From: Pseudomonas sp. NKUCC02_KPG
GTDB taxonomy: Bacteria > Pseudomonadota > Gammaproteobacteria > Pseudomonadales > Pseudomonadaceae
DNA length: 64,000 nucleotides
Reading direction: 5' to 3'
NCBI RefSeq assembly: GCF_019345465.1
Contig: NZ_JAHKRC010000009.1
Span: forward strand, 62,001-126,000
Below, piece by piece: positions 37,744 through 47,511 of this stretch. The translations under genes were made by a program, and so were the position numbers. A model generated the notes under the pieces. That model was not told where the DNA came from and ran no database searches. It was given only the letters and a program-made list of their open reading frames with translations. Each line of letters opens with the position of its first letter. The first letter of the stretch is position 1.

Positions 37744-38873
37744 CAGGACTCCGCAGTCAGGTCGGTGACTTGCGCCAGGCGCCAGAAGGTATCGCGCACG
37801 GCTTCATCGCTGAAGCGCTCATGCAAGCGTTCCAGCATCAGCTCGGCACAGGCCAGGCGTTGCTCGTCATCGAGTCGCGCCAAGTGCTGCAGGCCCTGGG
37901 CCAGATGTTCGGCATCGCCCAGTGGAAACAGAATGCCCACACCCTCGACCACTTCTTTAGCACCGCCACACGCGGTGGCCAGCAACGGCACGCCTGCGGC
38001 CATGGCCTCAAGCAGCACCATGCCGAACGGTTCGTGATCGGAGCTCAGCGCAAACACATCAAACGCCCGGAAATAGCGCCGTGCATCGGGCACCTGACCC
38101 AAAAACAGCACCTGCTCGCCGACCCCGAGTTCATTGGCCAGCTCTTTGAGATCCTGCTCCAGACGGCCCTTGCCCATGATCACCAACTGACTGTCAGCAG
38201 GCAGATTGGGCAACGCCGTGGCAAAACCGCGAATCAGCGTGGCCTGGTCCTTGTCCGGATGCAGGCGACCGACGTTGCCGACAATAAAACCATCGACCGA
38301 CAACCCCAGAGCTTCACGCGCCGGAGTGCCTGACAATTGATCGGCTTGAACGGTATCGATATCGATGCGGTTATAAAGCGTGTTGATTCGACCGGTCGGC
38401 CAATTGGGCAGACACTGGCGCATGTCGTCGCGCACCGCGTCCGAAACACCGAGCAGGCTAAGGCGCTTGCGAAACAGGTGGGCGAACAGTTTTCGGCTGC
38501 GCCGCTTATAGTCGCCAAAGGCATGATGCACACCGATCACCGGCAAACCGGTGGCCAACAAGGCGATGTAAATCGGCTTGAAGCGGTGGGCAATGCAAAA
38601 ACTGAAAGGGCGCGAAGCTGCGATCTTGCGCAGCCTGGCGATGGCGCCCAGCTTCAGGCCACGGATGGCCCTGGAGCTGAACTCCATGAACAGCACTTCA
38701 TCAGAGCCACAGCCTGCAGCCACTTCAGGGTCGGCCGCCCCGGTCAGAAAGACCGTGGTGACCTTGTACCCGGTGCCGGAAAACAGGCTGGCGTACTGGC
38801 GTGCGCAGTCCAGAAACGGCCCGTCATAGCCGTGGCAGAACTGCAGCACATGACGCTCAGTCGAGCGATTCAT
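37743..38873 (-). CDS. wapH: Family 4 glycosyltransferase (WapH-like, LPS core)
   Basis: A 376-residue GT-B glycosyltransferase: VGNVGRLHPDKDQATLIRGF in the donor domain and EX7E in SSDHEPFGMVLLEAMAAGVP. Position and type match WapH (PA5004), which adds a glucose to the outer core in P. aeruginosa. It is a paralogue of the Ssg-like protein four genes away (shared MEFSSRAIRGLKLGA, AHRFKPIYIAL, GVHHAFGDYKRRSRK). The first codons overlap the end of the carbamoyltransferase gene by 17 bases. Confidence 0.8.
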   Translation of the reverse strand: MNRSTERHVLQFCHGYDGPFLDCARQYASLFSGTGYKVTTVFLTGAADPEVAAGCGSDEVLFMEFSSRAIRGLKLGAIARLRKIAASRPFSFCIAHRFKPIYIALLATGLPVIGVHHAFGDYKRRSRKLFAHLFRKRLSLLGVSDAVRDDMRQCLPNWPTGRINTLYNRIDIDTVQADQLSGTPAREALGLSVDGFIVGNVGRLHPDKDQATLIRGFATALPNLPADSQLVIMGKGRLEQDLKELANELGVGEQVLFLGQVPDARRYFRAFDVFALSSDHEPFGMVLLEAMAAGVPLLATACGGAKEVVEGVGILFPLGDAEHLAQGLQHLARLDDEQRLACAELMLERLHERFSDEAVRDTFWRLAQVTDLTAES

Positions 38874-40614
38874 AAGTCTCGGCGCCGTCTTTAACTACCA
38901 AAATATCTTCCATGATCAGGTACTGCAGATCGGAACCGAAGAACATGTTCAGCGCGTCCGTCGGCGAGCAGACCATCGGCTCGCCACGACGGTTGAGCGA
39001 CGTGTTCAGCGACACACCGTTACCGGTCAGCACTTCGAGCGCCTTCATCATGTCGTAGTAACGCGGGTTGTATTCGCGCTTGAGCACCTGGGCACGGGAG
39101 GTGCCATCTTCATGGACAACCTCTGGCACGCGGGTTTTCCACTCGTCCGACACTTCAAAGGTGAAGGTCATGAACGGTGCCGGATGATCGACCTTGATCA
39201 TCTGCGGACCAACGGTGTCGAGCATCGACGGGCAGAAAGGCCTCCAGCGCTCGCGGAACTTGATCTGTTCGTTGATACGGTCAGCCACGCCTTCGCTGCT
39301 CGGGCAACCGATGATCGAACGGCCGCCCAATGCACGCGGACCGAACTCCATGCGGCCCTGGAACCAGGCCACCGGGTTGCCGTCGACCATGATCTTGGCG
39401 ATCTTCTCCGGGGTGCCTTCGATCTTGCGATACGCAGGCTTGCCAGGGTGACGGGCACAGGCCGCGATCACATCTTCGTTGCTGTACGCAGGGCCGAGGT
39501 AGACGTGTTCCATCTTCTCGACCGGCACGCCGCGAGCATGGGACACGTAGGCTGCCGCACCCACCGCCGTACCGGCATCGCCGGACGCAGGCTGCACGAA
39601 CAGCTCCTTGACTTCAGGACGGGCAATGATCTTCTGGTTCAGCTTCACGTTCAACGCGCAGCCGCCCGCAAAGGCCATCTTGCCGGTCTCCTTGAGGATG
39701 TCACCCAGGTAGTGGTCGATCATTTGCAGCGACAGTTTTTCAAACAGCGCCTGCATGCTGGCCGCGTAGTGGATGTACGGCTCGTCGGCGATATCGCCTT
39801 CGCGCTTTGGCCCCAGCCACTCGATCAGTTTTGGCGAGAAGTAGAACCCCTTGCCTTTTTCTTTGTAGCGACGCAGGCCGATCACGTTGGCGTATTCGGT
39901 GTTGATCACCAGCTCGCCGTTTTCAAACGAGGCCAGACGCGAGAAATCGTATTTGCTGGCGTCGCCGTACGGCGCCATGCCCATGACCTTGAATTCACCG
40001 TCCAGCATCTCGAAACCGAGGAACTCGGTGATCGCGCCGTACAGGCCGCCCAGGGAGTCAGGATCGAAGAATTCCTTGATCTTGGTGATCTTGCCGTTTT
40101 CGCCGTAGCCGAAGAACGTCGTGGCGTACTCACCCTTACCGTCGATACCCAGGATCGCGGTTTTTTCTTTGAAACCCGAGCAGTGGTAAGCGCTGGAAGC
40201 GTGGGCCAGGTGATGCTCAACCGGTTCAATCTTGATTTTCTTCGGGTCAAAACCCAGTTGCTCAAGGCAGAACACGATCTTGTTGCGATAGCGCTTGTAG
40301 CGACGGTTGCCCATCAGGATCGCGTCAAGGGCGCGGTCCGGGGCGTACCAATAGCGCTTGGCGTAGTGCCAGCGCGCCTTGCCGAACAAGCTGATCGGGG
40401 CGAACGGGATCGCTACCACATCAACGTCGGAAGGTTTGATACCCGCCTGCTCAAGGCAAAATTTTGCGGATTCGTAGGGCATGCGGTTCTTTGCATGCTT
40501 ATCACGCACGAAGCGTTCTTCTTCAGCCGCCGCTACCAGCTTGCCGTCGATATAGAGGGCTGCGGAGGGATCATGGCTGAGGGCGCCGGACAGGCCAAGA
40601 ATCGTCAATGCCAC
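38857..40614 (-). CDS. wapO: LPS-core carbamoyltransferase (NodU/TobZ family)
   Basis: A 585-residue O-carbamoyltransferase. The N-terminal Kae1-like domain has the metal-binding histidines in VEHHLAHASSAYHCSG, IDGKGEYATT and GGCALNVKLNQ; the C-terminal YrdC-like part carries GRMEFGPRALGGRSI and LNTSLNRRGEPMVCSP. It uses carbamoyl phosphate and ATP to carbamoylate a sugar hydroxyl, here most likely the 7-O-position of HepII in the inner core as in P. aeruginosa (PA5005). First gene of the minus-strand LPS operon that continues with wapH. The symbol is by analogy. Confidence 0.85.
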   Translation of the reverse strand: MALTILGLSGALSHDPSAALYIDGKLVAAAEEERFVRDKHAKNRMPYESAKFCLEQAGIKPSDVDVVAIPFAPISLFGKARWHYAKRYWYAPDRALDAILMGNRRYKRYRNKIVFCLEQLGFDPKKIKIEPVEHHLAHASSAYHCSGFKEKTAILGIDGKGEYATTFFGYGENGKITKIKEFFDPDSLGGLYGAITEFLGFEMLDGEFKVMGMAPYGDASKYDFSRLASFENGELVINTEYANVIGLRRYKEKGKGFYFSPKLIEWLGPKREGDIADEPYIHYAASMQALFEKLSLQMIDHYLGDILKETGKMAFAGGCALNVKLNQKIIARPEVKELFVQPASGDAGTAVGAAAYVSHARGVPVEKMEHVYLGPAYSNEDVIAACARHPGKPAYRKIEGTPEKIAKIMVDGNPVAWFQGRMEFGPRALGGRSIIGCPSSEGVADRINEQIKFRERWRPFCPSMLDTVGPQMIKVDHPAPFMTFTFEVSDEWKTRVPEVVHEDGTSRAQVLKREYNPRYYDMMKALEVLTGNGVSLNTSLNRRGEPMVCSPTDALNMFFGSDLQYLIMEDILVVKDGAETYESLD

Positions 40615-40884
40615 TGGATTAGCCTCTTTGGAATGCAGGCAGGCGGCGGGCGCCTGAACAAATAATGTGCCCCTCGCCAGGCGAGAAACAGCTAAAGAGC
40701 GGGATTATAGCGTAAAGACACCGCAAATGACCCAGCGCGATTTGCCACGCCCAGCCGCGCCAGGTCTGCTCGTAAAAGACACGGCACTCCAGACATATGT
40801 AAGCCCACCCCCACCCGCCGTTGGGATTTCCTGTGATCACACCGTCGCGTGCGACCCGCACGCTTCACTCAACAGGAAATCAGC

Positions 40885-43800
40885 ATGCCCACCCATCTGG
40901 AACACTTCAAAGGCTGCGAAGCCGAATGGACAAAATTTTCTGACACTTTCCCGGATCTCGCTCTGTCGCTGGACCACCGACTACGGGTGTTTTTCCCACA
41001 ACTGCCCGTAGAGGCCTGCACCGACTACCTCTACCTCAATTACGAGCGGGCAGCCGAGCCGTGCCAGTCACCCGTTATCGACAGCCAAACCCTGAGCATG
41101 CTGATCGAGCAGTGCCACCTCACCGGGCAGGTGCCGACCTTTGTGCAAAATACAGCCCGTGTTTACAACCATGCCTACACCCTGGCCGAGCAAGATCTGG
41201 TCGCAGAGATTACCGTGCCACAACTCGAAAAATACCTCGACTTCACCACCCACAGCCTTGAGCTGTGTGTGAGGGATGCTCACCGTGACTACTGGCAAAC
41301 ACCCCATGAGGACCTCGACTCCCTCACCCCGAAAAGCTGGCTGTCACGCTTTACCCAGAACCTGATCCTGTCTGAAGCAACCCTGCGCCATGGGGACAGA
41401 ACCCTCAGCCCGCAAGCCATGAACGCTATCGATCAGGTGTTCCCCCTGTCTGCACAGCCATCAACGCCAAGCGCCTACGGGTTTTACACGCTGACCTTGC
41501 ATGGCCGGCCCCCTCAGCCCGCCTCGCTGCTGCACGGCGTGTTGGTGATCACCACCAAAGATTTGCCGCGGGCTTCTGCCGACCCTCTGGACACGCGCAT
41601 CGTGCAAGACCAAACCCCGCGCACAGTGGTGCTCTACACCCCCAACACCGGGCTCGAAGCCTTCACCTCACTGGCAGCGCTGACCCAAGAGTTGAGCGCG
41701 CGACTCAAGGACCGGCGCCAGCGGGAGGCGTTACTCGATTGCGTGCTGGCAGAAGAACGTATCGGCGCACAGGCCTTTGAGCAGGTGAACTACAGCCCGG
41801 TGCCGGAGCAGCAAGTAAAGACGTTTTACAGCGAGCAACTGATCGAAAAACAGAAGCGCGACATGCGCCATGCCTGGGCATCCATGCGCACTGATCAGCC
41901 AGGCGCCACGCTTGAGCAACTGGTCGAGATGGTCGATCAGTCCCTGAATTCAAGCCTGCCCATCAAGCCCGCCAGCCTGTTGCGTGCCCGCTATACCCGG
42001 CTGCTGGAGATTCAGCTGCCCGAGTGGCTCAAAACAGCGTCCGAGGCCAACAAGACAAAATGGCGCCTGGCGGTTGAGCGCCTCAACCATGAACGCGCGG
42101 CTTCAGAGGCTCCCGACACCGAGCCCCTGGCAGAAATCGGGCAAATCAACACCCTGCTTGGTTACGCCAGAGCCCGGCTCAAGCAACAGATCAAAGCCGA
42201 TCACGGCATTGATATAGACCCCGACACCGTCTTCATCTCGACTACCGAAGCGCTGCAAACCGGCGCGGTGATTAACCCGATCACCGGCTCCGGATTTGCC
42301 GCTGGCGCCAGCGTGGACCGAACCGGACCTACGATCACCTATAAGACCACCCGACGCAGCCTGAGTGAGTTGGCGCTGTCCAATGTGGGCATATGGGATG
42401 TGACATTTGCCCTGACGGCTCAGGTCAAGGATGCCCACGGCACCCCCCACCCCATTCTCACCAGCAGCTACCTCAAGACCCTGGTACGCCAGCTCGATAT
42501 TGGCCAGAGCTACAAAGCCAGACTCAACCATCTGCTGGTCAACTCCGCCCAGGCACGCTGGCGCAAGGAACATTACGTTGCCCTGCGCGCCGCACAGCTG
42601 AACCTGGACCTGTTGGAAGCCAGCATGGCGGGCACCCTGGGTGCCGAGCAGGCGGCATGGGTTCAGGTGGCACTGGATTACCCCGTTGAAAGCAGCCGCC
42701 CGCTGGTCAACGGCGCGCAGATCAAAGCCCACCTGTTGATGCTGCGCTACAAGCCACTGCCGGGCGCGCTGGTGTTCACCTCCACCGGTTCGACCAACCT
42801 CGTGTGCTACTTGCCAGACGCCCCTGACCAGCGCTGGTTTGCCACTGTGCCTTCGCGCAATGAGCTGGGTCGAGTCCTGTCCCGTGCACATTTACGCACC
42901 TACGTCATGCGCCGCGTGACCACCGCGCAAAAACCGTACATCAAGCCACTGATCGAAGCGGGACTCAGCCAGAGCAACGTTCAACTGCAACCGATCAGCC
43001 ATCACCTGCTGGAGGCGTCCTACGACACCGAAGCCTTGCATGCCATTCACGAGGCCGACGATCAATCGACTTCCACTTGGGAAAGCAACCTCAATACCGC
43101 CAGGGAAACGGCCTTGACCGTGATTGATGTGGTGTCCTTCGTGCTGCCGACCAAGGTGCTGCTGCCCATTGCATTGGCACGGTTCATCTACCAGATTTAT
43201 CAGGGCGTCGATGCCTTGCAACGCGATGAAGGGCACGAAGCCCTGTTGCACTTCATGGAGTCCATCACCCACCTGACTGACGGCGCCTCGGACTTTGCCG
43301 GCTCTGCGGTGTTTGGCAGATCCATCCGCCAACGTGCCAGACAGCCCGCACCAACGCTGAGTCCCGGCGCGGCGAGCCGTCACGCAGCAGCGGGGCTCAC
43401 GCTGCGCAGAGGTGACGAATACGGTTCTGGAATCTATGAGTTCAGCACAACGGGCGCAGGCTCAACTCACCATTACCTCAAAGACCGGCAGGGCAGACTT
43501 TACCCCTGCCGGTACGACACCCTGGATGAGCGCTGGCGCGTAATGGATGAGCGCAAACCGGATGCGCGCAGCCGCCTCCCGGTTCGCGAGGTATCGGCTG
43601 GCATATGGGATGTGGACCCGACCACGCCGTTGCTCAAAACCGGGATTGAGCGCGTCATCGAAAGCGCCCGTATCAGCAGCGTCAATCTCGACAGCCTCAC
43701 CCCTGACGCCCAGGGCGTCTACCGCGTCAGCCACAACCGGTATATCCAGCAAGACGGCGTGGTGTTTGAGGTGTACAGCGGCTGGCTCGGCCGTCACTGG

Positions 43801-45174
43801 TATTTGCAACTGCCCGCAGGCTCAAGCAGTGGCGTCAGCGGCAGTTACAAGCTGCGCCGTACGGCCGGTTATTGGGAAATCAAACACCGCCTGGCCGACA
43901 ACACCAAACGCTGGAGTCCCTTGCTGGGTGATGGCGCCCGTCTACCTGAAGCCGTGCCTGACGTTATCCACAGCCCCTATGATTTGCCATCGGAGTACAA
44001 AGGCAGGGTTCAGGATCTGGTCAGGAACCACAAAGGTTTACTGGATGCCAACTGGATTTCACCCAATGCAGAGATCACCCGCACCAGCCAGTTTTTTTCG
44101 AATTTCAGGCTGCGATTACTGGCTGACGCACGGGCTTTCCTGGCCACAAAGCCCGCAAAACCCCGCGTCACTCGCCCCATCGTTCCAGCGGCCACAAGCC
44201 CGCAGGACTTGTTCAAACACCTTTATGAATACACCGACGGCGTCGTAATCGGCGAAGTCCATTCCAATCAGTCAGGCAAAAAACTGCTCACCACCCAAAT
44301 GAGCAAGCTCGCTGAGCTTGATGTGAAAGTGCTTTACCTGGAACACCTGCAAACTGATTTTCATCAGACCTTTCTCGACGATTTCTTTAAAACCGGAAAA
44401 ATGCCGATTGTCCTGGATGAGTTCCTCAAAGCCCAGGACGCGGGTCACGGGATCAATCCCGCAAGCCCCCACACGTACAGCAAGCTGGTGCGCGAGGCCA
44501 GGCGACATGGCATCGAAGTCATCGCCACTGATTGCGCGGCCAGTTACAACCACAGGGGCCTGCACCCTGAAGCCAGTGGCATGGCCGGCAGTCCTGCCGA
44601 GCTTATTCGCTATGAAATGTTCAGCTACTTTGCGTCACAGGTAATCCGCGCACATCAGGTCAAAACCGGTACCAGAAAATGGATTGCCCTCACCGGCAAT
44701 ACCCACGCCAACACCTATCAGGGTGTGCCCGGCCTGGCGGAGCTTGAGGGCGCGATTGGCGTACGGATTTCAGACACGTTCCCCGGCTCCAGCCGTGGGG
44801 TTCGCCTGAACATAGGCGAAGTCGTGCCTACAGATCACACACACCGCGACTTCACCTTCTTGAAGAACGATTACTGGCTGCAAATGGATATTGCCGGCAC
44901 CAAACCGCAAATACCCGCGCTGTCCCCGGCCCAGAACAATGAACGGCTCATCGCACCCGGCATGTTCAGGTTTGAAAGCGCCACGCCGGACGGCGCACAC
45001 CTGATCCATCGAGCGAGCAACCACGAAATGGTGCACACCCCGGTGCAGACAGATCCTGGCGGCCAGTTTTATATCGAGCGGCCCAACTGGATACCCGTCC
45101 ACCAGAAACGCTACGACCGCCTGCAAGATCTGATACATGACTTGCAGGACATGAACATGACGCAGATGCAGTAA
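40885..45174 (+). CDS. Giant toxin-like protein with C-terminal TIKI/ChaN/EreA-like domain
   Basis: A 1429-residue protein without signal peptide; start at ATG 40885 (MPTHLEHFKGCE) with AGGAAA upstream (a GTG at 40849 is less likely). The N-terminal and middle parts are related to the giant protein at 17388 (LPEWLKTAS, SLSELALSN, YLKTLVRQLDIGQSYKA), the dermonecrotic-toxin-domain type. A hydrophobic helix is at about 746-768. The C terminus (about 1100-1300) has GVVIGEVHSNQS (Glu1124, His1126), LYLEHLQTDFHQ (Glu1153), VIATDCAASYN (Asp1216) and LTGNTHANTYQG (His1274), the layout of the TIKI/TraB-ChaN-EreA-PMT C2 superfamily. I infer a translocated effector with a catalytic C terminus; substrate unknown. 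Confidence 0.75.
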   Translation: MPTHLEHFKGCEAEWTKFSDTFPDLALSLDHRLRVFFPQLPVEACTDYLYLNYERAAEPCQSPVIDSQTLSMLIEQCHLTGQVPTFVQNTARVYNHAYTLAEQDLVAEITVPQLEKYLDFTTHSLELCVRDAHRDYWQTPHEDLDSLTPKSWLSRFTQNLILSEATLRHGDRTLSPQAMNAIDQVFPLSAQPSTPSAYGFYTLTLHGRPPQPASLLHGVLVITTKDLPRASADPLDTRIVQDQTPRTVVLYTPNTGLEAFTSLAALTQELSARLKDRRQREALLDCVLAEERIGAQAFEQVNYSPVPEQQVKTFYSEQLIEKQKRDMRHAWASMRTDQPGATLEQLVEMVDQSLNSSLPIKPASLLRARYTRLLEIQLPEWLKTASEANKTKWRLAVERLNHERAASEAPDTEPLAEIGQINTLLGYARARLKQQIKADHGIDIDPDTVFISTTEALQTGAVINPITGSGFAAGASVDRTGPTITYKTTRRSLSELALSNVGIWDVTFALTAQVKDAHGTPHPILTSSYLKTLVRQLDIGQSYKARLNHLLVNSAQARWRKEHYVALRAAQLNLDLLEASMAGTLGAEQAAWVQVALDYPVESSRPLVNGAQIKAHLLMLRYKPLPGALVFTSTGSTNLVCYLPDAPDQRWFATVPSRNELGRVLSRAHLRTYVMRRVTTAQKPYIKPLIEAGLSQSNVQLQPISHHLLEASYDTEALHAIHEADDQSTSTWESNLNTARETALTVIDVVSFVLPTKVLLPIALARFIYQIYQGVDALQRDEGHEALLHFMESITHLTDGASDFAGSAVFGRSIRQRARQPAPTLSPGAASRHAAAGLTLRRGDEYGSGIYEFSTTGAGSTHHYLKDRQGRLYPCRYDTLDERWRVMDERKPDARSRLPVREVSAGIWDVDPTTPLLKTGIERVIESARISSVNLDSLTPDAQGVYRVSHNRYIQQDGVVFEVYSGWLGRHWYLQLPAGSSSGVSGSYKLRRTAGYWEIKHRLADNTKRWSPLLGDGARLPEAVPDVIHSPYDLPSEYKGRVQDLVRNHKGLLDANWISPNAEITRTSQFFSNFRLRLLADARAFLATKPAKPRVTRPIVPAATSPQDLFKHLYEYTDGVVIGEVHSNQSGKKLLTTQMSKLAELDVKVLYLEHLQTDFHQTFLDDFFKTGKMPIVLDEFLKAQDAGHGINPASPHTYSKLVREARRHGIEVIATDCAASYNHRGLHPEASGMAGSPAELIRYEMFSYFASQVIRAHQVKTGTRKWIALTGNTHANTYQGVPGLAELEGAIGVRISDTFPGSSRGVRLNIGEVVPTDHTHRDFTFLKNDYWLQMDIAGTKPQIPALSPAQNNERLIAPGMFRFESATPDGAHLIHRASNHEMVHTPVQTDPGGQFYIERPNWIPVHQKRYDRLQDLIHDLQDMNMTQMQ

Positions 45175-45189
45175 CCCGTCACCTGCGCA

Positions 45190-45222
45190 CGAGGGCGCCC
45201 TATATCGCCCTCGTTGCCCGGT
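45190..45222 (+). terminator. Probable terminator after the second giant gene
   Basis: CGAGGGCG (45190-45197) and CGCCCTCG (45206-45213) form an 8-bp stem with an 8-base loop, 16 bp past the stop codon. Only a short TTTT lies downstream, so termination is probably moderate. Confidence 0.55.
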
Positions 45223-45323
45223 TTTACTGGATATCCCGCCCTCAGCCGCTAAACTGCGCGCCCTCTGCTAGCATCATCCCGTTGCCCTGGACGGGTCGCG
45301 TCACACGGAACCCCGATTTGCCC

Positions 45324-47402
45324 ATGAAATATTTCGTACCTGCTCACGTTGCCCTGTTACTGCCTGGCCTCTGCCTGACACCCATCCTCAGCGCAGCTCC
45401 CCTTGAACTGGACCCCAGCGTCATCACCGGCTCGCGCAGCACCAGCCCGAGTTTCGACCTGCCGTACTCGGTCGACAGCATTAACCAGGAGCAAATCAAG
45501 GATGGCCAGCTAGGCATCAATGCCTCCGAGGTGCTGTCCCGCGTGCCAGGGCTGGTGGTGCAAAACCGTCAGAACTACGCCCAGGATCTGCAGATCTCGT
45601 CCCGTGGCTTTGGCGCCCGCTCGGCGTTTGGTGTACGTGGCATCAAGTTGATTGCCGATGGCATTCCAGCCAGCACCCCGGACGGCCAGGGGCAGGCGGC
45701 GACCTTCAACCTCGACACCGCCGAGCGCATTGAAGTACTGCGCGGCCCGGCAGCCACCCTGTACGGCAGCAACGCCGGTGGCGTGATCCAGATGTTCTCC
45801 CGCGACGGCGAAGGTCCGCCGCGCATTGGCGCTGAAACCCTGATCGGCAGCGACGGCATGAACAAGAACCACCTCACCGCCGAGGGCGCCACGGATGACG
45901 TGGGCTTTGTGCTTGACGCCTCGCGCATGGACACCGACGGCTACCGCGACCACAGTGCCGCTCGCCGCGACCAGACGTTTGCCAAGCTCAACCTCAAGCC
46001 CGATGAAGACAGCAAGCTGGCGCTGATCTACAGCAGCCTTGAGCAGAACGGCACGCAAGACCCGCTGGGCCAAAGCTGGGCCGCCTACAAGGCCGACCCG
46101 CGCTCGGTAACGCCAAACGCCCTGACCTACAACACCCGTAAAAGCATCGACCATCAACAATTGGGGATGAACTACGAGCGCTATATCGGCGACGCGACCC
46201 TGCAGGTCAATGCCTATACCGGCACCCGGAGTGTGATTCAGTATCTGGCGATTCCCAAAGGAACGCCGGGTAACGAACAGGGCGGCGGCGTCGTTCAATT
46301 CGATCGCAAGTTCTACGGCGGCAGCCTGCGCTGGTTGCAACCGGTGTATGGCGTGCCTGGGGACCTGACCCTGATCGGCGGCCTGGATTTCGACCAGAGC
46401 CAGGACAGCCGTCACGGCTATAACAATTATCTGGGCAACCAATTGGGGGTCAAAGGCGCACTGGTGCGCGATGAAGTGGACACCGCCCGCAGCCTCGACC
46501 CGTATGTGCAGGCCAACTGGGCGCTGGACAACTGGACCGTGCAGGCCGGCTTGCGCTACAGCACCATGGAAATGGACGTCGATGATCAATTTTTGAGCAA
46601 CGGCGACGACAGCGGCACCAAACGCTATGAAAAAGCCACGCCGTCGATGAGCGTGATGTACGCCTTCACTCCTGAGCTGCATGGCTATGTCAGCGCGGGC
46701 AAGGGCTTTGAAACGCCGACACAGGCCGAATTGGCGTACTCGCCCAGTGGTCGAGGCTTTAACTTCGGCCTCAAGCCCTCCGAAAGCACTCAATACGAGA
46801 TGGGCCTGAAAGCCCAGCTAAACAACACGCGGATCAACGCGGCGGTGTTCCAGATCACCACCGAAGATGAACTGGTGGTTGCAAGCAATACTGGCGGACG
46901 GACCACCTACCAAAACGCCGGCCGTACCTTGCGCCGAGGCTTTGAACTGGGCATAGAAAGCCAGCTGGCCGAGCATTGGACCTCAACCCTGGCCTATACC
47001 CGTCTGCAAGCGACCTACGACAGTGACTTTGCCAGCACCAAAGGCACGGTCGACAAAGGCAACTACTTGCCCGGTGTTCCACAGACCACGCTGTTTGCCG
47101 AAGTGAACTGGAAACCGGTGGATTGGCTCAGCACCGCCGTTGAAGGCATGTACCGCAGCAAGGTGTATGTCGAAGACACCAACACCGCCAAGGCAGCTCC
47201 GGCCTACACCGTATTCAACTGGCGGGCGAAGTTTGAGCAGAAGGTGGAGCACTGGACCTTCCACCAGACGTTGCGCCTGGACAACCTGCTGGACCGTCAG
47301 TACGTGGGTTCGGTGATCGTGGCGGACGGTAACAGCCGCTTCTACGAAGCCGCGCCGGGACGGTCGTGGTATGCCGGAGCCGGAGCCCAGTACAGCTTCT
47401 GA
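45324..47402 (+). CDS. TonB-dependent receptor, YncD/PqqU-like
   Basis: A 692-residue outer-membrane receptor. Start at ATG 45324 (MKYFVPAHVALLL) gives a signal peptide ending near ILSAAP; the longer GTG/other starts do not. The plug domain has VPGLVVQNRQNYAQDLQIS, SRGFGARSAFGVRGIKL and VLRGPAATLYGSNAGG, strikingly like E. coli YncD (PqqU), as are YDTRK-type NTRKSIDHQQ and the C-terminal LDRQYVGSVIVADGNSRFYE. PqqU takes up pyrroloquinoline quinone; PQQ or an iron chelate are the candidate ligands here. It ends in Phe, as beta-barrels do. It lies in the same direction as the giant gene, 149 bp after it, inside the LPS locus. Confidence 0.85.
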   Translation: MKYFVPAHVALLLPGLCLTPILSAAPLELDPSVITGSRSTSPSFDLPYSVDSINQEQIKDGQLGINASEVLSRVPGLVVQNRQNYAQDLQISSRGFGARSAFGVRGIKLIADGIPASTPDGQGQAATFNLDTAERIEVLRGPAATLYGSNAGGVIQMFSRDGEGPPRIGAETLIGSDGMNKNHLTAEGATDDVGFVLDASRMDTDGYRDHSAARRDQTFAKLNLKPDEDSKLALIYSSLEQNGTQDPLGQSWAAYKADPRSVTPNALTYNTRKSIDHQQLGMNYERYIGDATLQVNAYTGTRSVIQYLAIPKGTPGNEQGGGVVQFDRKFYGGSLRWLQPVYGVPGDLTLIGGLDFDQSQDSRHGYNNYLGNQLGVKGALVRDEVDTARSLDPYVQANWALDNWTVQAGLRYSTMEMDVDDQFLSNGDDSGTKRYEKATPSMSVMYAFTPELHGYVSAGKGFETPTQAELAYSPSGRGFNFGLKPSESTQYEMGLKAQLNNTRINAAVFQITTEDELVVASNTGGRTTYQNAGRTLRRGFELGIESQLAEHWTSTLAYTRLQATYDSDFASTKGTVDKGNYLPGVPQTTLFAEVNWKPVDWLSTAVEGMYRSKVYVEDTNTAKAAPAYTVFNWRAKFEQKVEHWTFHQTLRLDNLLDRQYVGSVIVADGNSRFYEAAPGRSWYAGAGAQYSF

Positions 47403-47420
47403 CAGCACGGGCACGCTCCT

Positions 47421-47505
47421 GTGGGAGCGGGCTTGCTCGCGATGGCATCAACGCGGTCAGCCTGACAGGCCGCAGCGCTTGCATCGCGAGCAAGCCTGCT
47501 CCCAC
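47421..47505. repeat. REPIN (inverted REP pair)
   Basis: GTGGGAGCGGGCTTGCTCGC and GCGAGCAAGCCTGCTCCCAC, with a 40-odd bp spacer, between the convergent stops of the TonB receptor (47402) and the tandem kinase-like gene (47512). Confidence 0.9.
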
Positions 47506-47511
47506 AGAGTC

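Noticed and set aside
27019..47505. Spaced inverted repeats as possible CRISPR units
   Set aside because: The copies are scattered singly at gene ends and are inverted pairs, so they are REPINs; no array or cas gene exists.
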